From positions 1 to 57,228 of the forward strand of contig NZ_WKJG01000022.1 in NCBI RefSeq assembly GCF_027853235.1: 57,228 bases of DNA, in the 5' to 3' direction. The translations under genes and the position numbers were made by a program. Below, in pieces: positions 51,574 to 57,228 of this stretch. The notes under the pieces were generated by a model. It was not told the origin of the DNA and ran no database searches. It saw only the letters and a program-made list of their open reading frames with translations. This DNA comes from Aliibacillus thermotolerans (lineage in GTDB: Bacteria > Bacillota > Bacilli > Bacillales > Marinococcaceae). Every line of letters begins with the position of its first letter. Positions within the stretch are counted from its first letter, which is position 1.

Positions 51574-51612
51574 AAAAAAGTGTCGTATGAACTGGTAATG
51601 CGACACTTTTTT
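51574..51612 (+). terminator. Terminator formed by a family-1 compact palindrome
   Basis: An A-run, then GTGTCGTATGA / TAATGCGACAC and a T-run form an intrinsic terminator about 95 bases after the metal-transport operon. The same sequence recurs at 25540-25575. Confidence 0.75.
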
Positions 51613-51868
51613 CGTGCAATCTGAATAGGGGAGGTTGTAAGAGGGTTAGAATTGGAGATAAATAGGTGATTCGGAGCGTTTTTCTGCTTCATGCGACGCT
51701 TCATTTTGAAAGGGTTGTATGAAAGCTAAATTGGAAGAAATTAAGATAAAAACAGGTCGCAACACGGTTCATACGACCTTTTATTGCGAGAACGATGCAA
51801 TGAATGGTCGTATAAAAGATTCATACGACGAAATATCATACAAAATTCCTATTGAATGGTCTCATGAG
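51582..51868. repeat. Family-1 mosaic array after the metal-transport operon
   Basis: Reverse half-sites at 51582, 51634 (degenerate), 51714, 51807 and 51859 (variant cap GTCTCATGAG); forward half-sites at 51597, 51690, 51770 and 51822. Steps are 15, 37, 56, 24, 56, 37, 15, 37; the single 24 is a contracted 37. Both long spacers carry the AATTGGAGATAAATAGGTGAT or AATTGGAAGAAATTAAGAT core. After the cap comes GCGGATAGTAAGCAGGAC, similar to a stretch near 18246. Confidence 0.85.
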
Positions 51869-52130
51869 CTGATGTGCGCGGATAGTAAGCAGGACGGCTG
51901 AATGTAGCGCAAGCACCCAATCGAAGCTTCCTTGGAAAGAGATTCTCTATTTGTAAGCGCTTGGAACCATTCTTTTTGGCTAGTTATGTCTCAGTCTCTT
52001 TCTGTGAAAAAACAGTTACAAAAGGATTCAAATCATTCAAAAGAAATGCTCTTTTTTTCTTATTAGGGAAGTAGTATAATGGATAAGAATATACAAAGTT
52101 TGGAAATGGCGTGATATGGGGGGAGTAGCC

Positions 52131-54104
52131 ATGAATAGTGTAGGGGGGAAATTAACCTTATCTCTTATTCTATTATTATTGGTTGTTTGCGGAGGTGTTG
52201 GGGGATTATCTTACTATAACAGCACGCAATCATTACAAACACAAGTAGAATTAGGAATCAGTGAAAAAGCGAAAGATAATGCGAATTACATAGAAGAGCG
52301 TTTCCAACGAAGTTTGTCAGAACTTGAAGCCGTCGCAAGCCATGAGGATATTCAAAGCATGGATTGGGAATTACAGAGAGAGCGCTTAGAGAATGAATTA
52401 GAAAGGCTCGATTATCTTACGCTTGCGATTGTGACACCAGACGGAATAGCGCACTACTTAGATGGCAGCACGTTAGATTTAGGGGACCGAGAGTACGTGC
52501 AAAGGGCATTTGACGGGGAGTCTACGATGTCCGAAGTTATTATAAGCAGGGCAACGAATGAGCCGGTGATGATGTTTTCCACCCCAATTAAACAAAACAA
52601 TGAGATTGTGGGAGTACTCATTGCCCGAATTGATGGTTATTATTTAAGCAGCATTACCGATACGATCACCTTTGGAGATACCGGGTTTGCATTTCTCATC
52701 AATGAAGAAGGAACTTTTTTAGCCCATGAAGACCGTGAATTTGTTTTAAATCAAACGAATTATCTCGAGGAAGCAGGAGATGCCACATTAAAAGAAGCGA
52801 TCCAAACGATGGTGAATAATGATTCGGGTATAGTTGAAATGAAGCATCACGGAGAGGAAGCCATTGTTTCTTTTCATTCGTTAAACAACGATTGGAAAAT
52901 TGCTATCGGTGCGTTAGAAAGTGAAATGTTGGCAGGAATGAAACGACTGCAGCAAGTGTTAATATATTGTACGATTATTTTTATTACCATCGGTTTAGGG
53001 ATGGGATTGTTCATTGCAAGACGAATTAGCAACCCGATTAAAGCGGCAGTGCGGAGAGCAAAGCTCCTTTCAGAAGGGGACTTTACTCAAAACATGTCCG
53101 AACGATACTTAAAGCGAAATGATGAAATGGGAGAACTAGCGAAAACGTTTCAACTAATGACTGAAAATATGAAAGCGATGATTATGAAAGTAGATGAAGG
53201 AGCAAATAAAGTCAATGTGGCTGCCGATGAGATGAACCAACAAGCAAACAGAACGACAGAAATGGCAAAAGAAATTTCTAGTTCGGTAGATGCGTTGGCA
53301 GAAGGGGCACAAGACCAAGTGGAAAAAGCGTCACAAAGTACATCCGCAACGGAAGAAATGGCGATTGGTATTCAAAAAGTAGCGGAGGTTGCGACGAACA
53401 TTTCTGAAAATGCTAGCCTCGTAAGTGAACGAGCATTAGACGGCAACAAAACGGTACGTGCCACTGTCCATCAAATGGAAGAAATTCAAGAAGGCTCTGA
53501 ACAAACGATGCAAGCGATTCATGTATTAGAGAAAGATTCCAACGAAATTGGGGAAATTACGCAAATGATTACCGATATTTCTGATCAGACGAATTTACTT
53601 GCTTTAAATGCCTCCATTGAAGCTTCGCGTGCAGGAGAAGCAGGGAAAGGATTTGCAGTGGTAGCGGAAGAAATCCGGAAATTATCGGAACAGACAGCAA
53701 CCTCTGCAGCAAAAATCAATTCTCTTATTACAAACATACAAGAGAACACGAACAATGTGGTTGGTGCCATGAATGAAAGTAAACAAGAAATCGATCAAGG
53801 GATTGTCATGATTAATGAAGTCGGGAAAGGATTTGAAGAGATGGTGACTTCTATTCAACAAATCACCACCCAAATTGATGACATGTCCGCCGCTTCCGAA
53901 GAAATGTCCGCGGGAACAGAAGAAGTTTCTTCCTCCGTGGAACAGATGTCAAACACTGCAAAAGAGGCAGAAACGAGCATTCAAGAAATCGATCGAGCAA
54001 CCGATAATCAATTTGAAACGATTCAAAAAATCAGTGAATCTTCCAAAACATTGAAAGAAATGGCTGATGCTTTAAAGACATCCATCGAACAGTTTAAAAT
54101 TTAG
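52131..54104 (+). CDS. Methyl-accepting chemotaxis protein
   Basis: A 657-residue transmembrane chemoreceptor. It has a first membrane helix (about 9-28), an extracellular dCache-type sensor (about 30-270; [39 protein letters not shown]), a second helix (about 280-303), a HAMP domain (about 304-357) and a long coiled-coil signalling domain with the hairpin tip [20 protein letters not shown] then [16 protein letters not shown]. Glu/Gln pairs for methylation lie in the flanking helices. The dCache domain suggests amino acids or related ligands (inference). GGGGGGAG before ATG 52131 fixes the start. Confidence 0.93.
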   Translation: MNSVGGKLTLSLILLLLVVCGGVGGLSYYNSTQSLQTQVELGISEKAKDNANYIEERFQRSLSELEAVASHEDIQSMDWELQRERLENELERLDYLTLAIVTPDGIAHYLDGSTLDLGDREYVQRAFDGESTMSEVIISRATNEPVMMFSTPIKQNNEIVGVLIARIDGYYLSSITDTITFGDTGFAFLINEEGTFLAHEDREFVLNQTNYLEEAGDATLKEAIQTMVNNDSGIVEMKHHGEEAIVSFHSLNNDWKIAIGALESEMLAGMKRLQQVLIYCTIIFITIGLGMGLFIARRISNPIKAAVRRAKLLSEGDFTQNMSERYLKRNDEMGELAKTFQLMTENMKAMIMKVDEGANKVNVAADEMNQQANRTTEMAKEISSSVDALAEGAQDQVEKASQSTSATEEMAIGIQKVAEVATNISENASLVSERALDGNKTVRATVHQMEEIQEGSEQTMQAIHVLEKDSNEIGEITQMITDISDQTNLLALNASIEASRAGEAGKGFAVVAEEIRKLSEQTATSAAKINSLITNIQENTNNVVGAMNESKQEIDQGIVMINEVGKGFEEMVTSIQQITTQIDDMSAASEEMSAGTEEVSSSVEQMSNTAKEAETSIQEIDRATDNQFETIQKISESSKTLKEMADALKTSIEQFKI

Positions 54105-54165
54105 TAGTGGTCATTCTAATGGAATCATGCATGTTCAGAATGTCAACAAACTGCATAAAATGGTC

Positions 54166-54198
54166 AAAACCCGCAACAATTGCTTGCGGGTTTTTATT
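54166..54198 (+). terminator. Rho-independent terminator after the chemoreceptor gene
   Basis: AAAACCCGCA pairs with TGCGGGTTTT around ACAATTGCT, followed by T residues. Confidence 0.9.
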
Positions 54199-54255
54199 TT
54201 ATGTTTGTCATCCCTAGATGTACAAAGGATTAGATTGAAGAAATATATTCACCGA

Positions 54256-54284
54256 TTGACAATTATGTGAATATTCCTTACAAT
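54256..54284 (+). promoter_or_regulatory. Sigma-A promoter candidate
   Basis: TTGACA (54256-54261), 17 bases, TACAAT (54279-54284). It could serve the thiolase operon with a leader of about 580 bases. Two inverted motifs ATGAA-N6-TTCAT (54294-54309 and 54609-54624) lie downstream of it and may be operators. Confidence 0.55.
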
Positions 54285-54678
54285 ACTTCTAAAATGAACA
54301 AAAATTCATTTATTTTGTTAATACTCTTAAAAAATTGGATAAAATGCGGATGAAATATCAGATAAATTTATGGTAATGAGGTCTTATTCATTGAGGGAAA
54401 GAAAATATAATGAGGTGTGCTTATTTTTAGGAGAAATGTGTTTGCTATTCGTTTTATCTTTATTTTATATGGATGAGGTTTCTCATATCATCATTAGATC
54501 ACGATGTACCATTTCATTGGTTAAAAGTGTATAATCATTCAATTTCGTTGTTTATAAATCATTTAAATCGAAAAATATTATGAATAAACCACGTTTTATT
54601 AAGAAGAAATGAAAAATAATTCATTTTATCTACTTGAAAATGGAATCGATGGATCACCTACTACGTATTCAGACATGA

Positions 54679-54846
54679 ACGGATGAGGTTTTTGACCTTG
54701 CAACGTTTATCGAGATATGGAAAAAAGGCGAGTCGACGGATGCGCGATTCGCTCAATTGGACGAAGGCGTAGCTCAATTGGACGAAGGCGTAAGAACGTG
54801 TATTCGTCGTGCCATTCTTACGAAAAATGGAGAGTTGATCATTTGA
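54679..54846 (+). pseudogene. Possible C-terminal gene fragment with a 21-bp tandem duplication
   Basis: A plus-strand frame without a start codon reads TDEVFDLATFIEIWKKG ... CIRRAILTKNGELII and stops just before the thiolase gene. Inside it, 21 bases encoding AQLDEGV are exactly doubled (54751-54771 and 54772-54792), in frame. It may be the tail of a deleted gene; I do not recognise it. The preceding 54285-54678 is AT-rich with no other supported gene. Confidence 0.35.
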
Positions 54847-54874
54847 ACTTATAAGAGAACAGGAGAGATACACC

Positions 54875-56062
54875 ATGAGCAAAAGTGTAGTTATCGTCGA
54901 CGGTATTCGCACACCGATTGGGAATTTTTGTGGCGGGTTGAGTACAGTATCGGCAAAAGATTTAGCGAAAATTACGATGAAACATATCGTTGATAAAAAT
55001 CAATTAGATAAAGAAGCGATAGACGAAATTATCGTCGGAAACGTTGCCCAATCAACCGACGCTCCGAACTTAGGTCGCGTAGCTGCGTTAGAGTTAGGTT
55101 TTCCTCACACAGTTTCCGCTTACGTCGTCAATCGAAATTGTGCCTCTGGAATGCAAGCGGTCGTCAACGGTGTTCAATCAATTTTAACAGGAGACACGTC
55201 GATTCACTTAGCTGTCGGTGCGGAAAATATGAGTCAAATGCCTTACATTGTTCGCGGAGCAAGACAAGGATTCAAAGCGAACCACCGACAGTTTATTGAT
55301 AGTATGACAGAAATGTTAGAAGACCCGGTCGTAAAAATGATGATGGGAGAAACGGCAGAAGTGGTTGCGGAAGAAGAGAATGTGAGCCGCGAAGAACAAG
55401 ATGAATTTGCTTACCATAGCCATCAAAAAGCAGTAGCTGCCCAAAAAGAAAACCGTTTCCAAAATGAAATTGTTCCCGTTCCAATCTATCGGAAAGGAAA
55501 AAAGATCGGTGAAATTTCTCAAGATGAAGGTCCAAAAGAAGACATTTCTCTTGAAAAACTTGCCGCTCTTCGAACAGTGTTTAAAGAAAATGGCACGGTA
55601 ACTCCAGGGAATGCGTGCAGCACAAATGACGGAGCAGCGGCGGTCTTACTCATGGATGAAGAAAAAGCATTGGAATTAGGATATCAACCGAAAGCGAGAA
55701 TCGTCTCTTATGCATTCGTCGGGCTCGATCCAAAAAGAATGGGGCTCGGCCCGGTGTATGCCGTTCGCAAAGCGTTGAAAAAAGCAAACATGGATATTCA
55801 AGACATCGATCTTGTAGAGTTGAACGAAGCTTTTGCTGCACAAGCGATTCCTTCCATTCGAAAGTTGGAATTAGATGTGGACAGAGTGAACATTTTCGGT
55901 GGTGGCATTGCGCTTGGACATCCGGTAGGAGCAACCGGAGTTCGCTTGCTTGTCACATTAATGAACGCCCTTGAAACGAGACAAAAGAAATATGGTGTCG
56001 CTACCCTTTGTGTAGGTGGAGGGCTTGGTGGAGCTGTCATTATCGAAAATTTGCATGTGTAG
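54875..56062 (+). CDS. Acetyl-CoA C-acyltransferase (thiolase)
   Basis: A 395-residue thiolase of fatty-acid beta-oxidation (FadA/AtoB type). The nucleophilic Cys is in NRNCASGMQAV (about residue 89), the His in GGGIALGHPVGATG and the second Cys in TLCVGGGLGGA. The loop TPGNACSTNDGAA differs slightly from the usual TAGNASGxNDGAA. ACAGGAGAG precedes ATG 54875. It heads an operon with enoyl-CoA hydratase and 3-hydroxyacyl-CoA dehydrogenase genes. Confidence 0.92.
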   Translation: MSKSVVIVDGIRTPIGNFCGGLSTVSAKDLAKITMKHIVDKNQLDKEAIDEIIVGNVAQSTDAPNLGRVAALELGFPHTVSAYVVNRNCASGMQAVVNGVQSILTGDTSIHLAVGAENMSQMPYIVRGARQGFKANHRQFIDSMTEMLEDPVVKMMMGETAEVVAEEENVSREEQDEFAYHSHQKAVAAQKENRFQNEIVPVPIYRKGKKIGEISQDEGPKEDISLEKLAALRTVFKENGTVTPGNACSTNDGAAAVLLMDEEKALELGYQPKARIVSYAFVGLDPKRMGLGPVYAVRKALKKANMDIQDIDLVELNEAFAAQAIPSIRKLELDVDRVNIFGGGIALGHPVGATGVRLLVTLMNALETRQKKYGVATLCVGGGLGGAVIIENLHV

Positions 56063-56074
56063 GGAGTGGGAGAA

Positions 56075-56341
56075 ATGAGTGATGTTCAAATAGAAAAAGA
56101 TGAACACGTTGCAATCTTAATGATGGATCGTCCTCCGGTAAATACGTTAAGTAAACAGATGATTCGCAACTTGCATGATGCTTTATCCGACGTGGAAGAA
56201 GACGCGGAAGTAAAAGTCATCGTGTTAAGAGGTAGTAACAATCATTTCGTCGGAGGAGCCGAACTAAATGAATTTACTGAGATTCATAGTAAAGAAGAGG
56301 CGTCTGAATGTTCTTCCATCGGTCATCATTTAAATAAATAA
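56075..56341 (+). pseudogene. Truncated enoyl-CoA hydratase/isomerase
   Basis: The 88 residues match the N-terminal third of crotonase-fold enzymes (normally about 260): VAILMMDRPPVNTLSKQM, VKVIVLRGSNNHFVGGAELN. The frame stops at HHLNK, before the segment that carries the second oxyanion-hole and catalytic residues. No continuation is seen in other frames before the next gene at 56375, so the rest has been deleted. AGGGAGTGGG precedes ATG 56075. Confidence 0.75.
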
Positions 56342-56374
56342 ACATGTGCTGCTGTAAAAAAGGAGTGGATCACC

Positions 56375-57103
56375 ATGACAAAAAAACACATAGGTGTCAT
56401 TGGTACTGGAATGATGGGAACGGATATCGCACATTTGTTTCTCTTATCAGGGTATCCAGTTTCCATTTACGACATAGATGAGGAAAAAGTAAAGCGCGCG
56501 CAGGAAAAAATAACATCCAAGTCGAAAGAAATAAAAGAAGAATTATTACAAGTGACGACGAAAATAGACGATTTGTCGCCTTGTCAATTCATCGTGGAAG
56601 CAGTTCCTGAAAATTTGGAACTGAAACAACAAGTGTTTCAAGAGCTGGAACAAGTGGTCTCTCCGTCAGCGATTTTAGCTTCAAACACTTCGGGAATTTC
56701 CATTGCAAAAATCGCTGCTGTATGTGAACATCCAGAAAGAGTCATCGGCACGCATTTCTTTAATCCAGCAACGAAAATGCCGTTAGTAGAAGTAATTAGC
56801 GGAGAACATACCGTTTCAGCCACTTTAGAAGAGACGCTATACATAATAGAAGATATTGGCAAAACCCCAGTCCATACAAAAGATGTTCCGGGTTTTATTG
56901 TAAATCGAATTGTCACTCCGATGTTAAACGAAGCGATGCATCTGTTGGAAAACGAAGTATCCACGACGGAAGAAATAGACAAAGCGATCAAATTGGCGAT
57001 GGGACACCCTATGGGACCGTTACAATTAGCAGAATTTATCGGTTTAGATACCATCTACCATTTCATGGAACAAATATACGAAGAAACAAAATTAGCCCAA
57101 TGA
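56375..57103 (+). CDS. 3-hydroxyacyl-CoA dehydrogenase, C-terminally short
   Basis: A 242-residue NAD-dependent enzyme of beta-oxidation. It has a Rossmann motif GVIGTGMMGTDIAHL, catalytic His in IGTHFFNPATKMPLVEVI and the C-terminal domain start VPGFIVNRIVTPMLNEA ... GPLQLAEFIGLDT. Family members are usually about 282-290 residues and end in a GRKTGKGFY segment, which is absent; the frame stops after YEETKLAQ. The loss of about 40 residues may weaken the dimer or active-site cleft, so activity is uncertain. AAAGGAGTGG precedes ATG 56375. Confidence 0.75.
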   Translation: MTKKHIGVIGTGMMGTDIAHLFLLSGYPVSIYDIDEEKVKRAQEKITSKSKEIKEELLQVTTKIDDLSPCQFIVEAVPENLELKQQVFQELEQVVSPSAILASNTSGISIAKIAAVCEHPERVIGTHFFNPATKMPLVEVISGEHTVSATLEETLYIIEDIGKTPVHTKDVPGFIVNRIVTPMLNEAMHLLENEVSTTEEIDKAIKLAMGHPMGPLQLAEFIGLDTIYHFMEQIYEETKLAQ

Positions 57104-57150
57104 GCTAATTGCGATGTTTGAATTTTCAAGTCCCTCAAGGGGCTTGGGAG

Positions 57151-57228
57151 ATGGTTGAAAAATTTTTACCCCAAAAAGAAGTCAAAAAAAGTGGAATAGA
57201 AGGAAAGGGCAAGAAAGGTGCCAATGAT
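57151..57228 (+). CDS. Possible partial reading frame at the window edge
   Basis: A plus-strand frame (MVEKFLPQKEVKKSG and on) is open to the window end and also upstream to about 57110. It is lysine-rich and not recognisable. No clear ribosome site lies at a good distance, so it could be a remnant or chance. Confidence 0.2.
   Translation, partial: MVEKFLPQKEVKKSGIEGKGKKGAND

Noticed and set aside
54294-54624. FadR operators before the thiolase gene
   Set aside because: The two ATGAA-N6-TTCAT motifs have a wider centre than the known TGAATGANTANTCATTCA box; kept only as possible sites of an unknown regulator.

Overview
The window is a chromosomal segment of an endospore-forming, motile member of the Bacillaceae (Bacillota). 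The order spoIID-spoIIQ-spoIIID-mbl-flhO-flhP-fabZ is the conserved Bacillus arrangement. Strong AGGAGG-type ribosome sites, GTG/TTG starts and sigma-E/sigma-F-like promoters fit this. Many secreted proteins are very acidic and carry SLH domains, which suggests an S-layered, probably halophilic or alkaliphilic species (inference).

Layout: 1-130 is the right end of an IS200/IS605-type element (omega-RNA-like hairpins). 615-11529 holds a small stress-type membrane protein, spoIID, spoIIQ, a DUF294 signalling protein with an exonuclease, spoIIID, mbl, flhO, flhP, an EpuA-like protein and fabZ. 11727-13455 (minus) has an MBL-fold hydrolase and a broken amidase with its small partner. 13646-17350 is a glycerate-use locus (CdaR regulator, glycerate kinase, GntP permease). 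17428-36701 is rich in cell-surface genes: a DUF3298 protein, an SLH/DUF6612-like protein, a PAS-GGDEF-EAL protein, two NlpC/P60 hydrolases, an SLH subtilase, a lipoprotein, and a 1418-residue S-layer protein followed by a fragment of another. 36800-42000 is an accessory, decayed zone: an unrecognised 494-residue protein, a small sigma factor, a truncated PrpR-type regulator, two copies of an Rpn nuclease gene and two group II intron 3' ends. 42630-45661 is a two-component cluster. 46000-47610 has a small membrane protein, a frameshifted asnB remnant and a LexA-box type I toxin-antitoxin. 47910-51479 is a manganese/zinc-type ABC transporter operon with an MntR-like operator. 52131-54104 is a chemoreceptor. 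54875-57228 is a beta-oxidation operon with at least one truncated gene.

The most unusual signal is a family of intergenic mosaic arrays at six places, built from inverted half-sites (TTCATRCGAC / GTCGYATGAA) set at nearly invariant steps of 37, 15 and 56-57 bp. These give a higher-order period near 145 bp, and ends are often capped by a variant half-site (GTCTCAT). A second family with a different word (TTTATGGCAYG) uses the same 37 + 15 = 52 bp geometry; one locus has eight near-exact 52-bp units. I know of no described element with this geometry.

No rRNA, tRNA or CRISPR array was seen.
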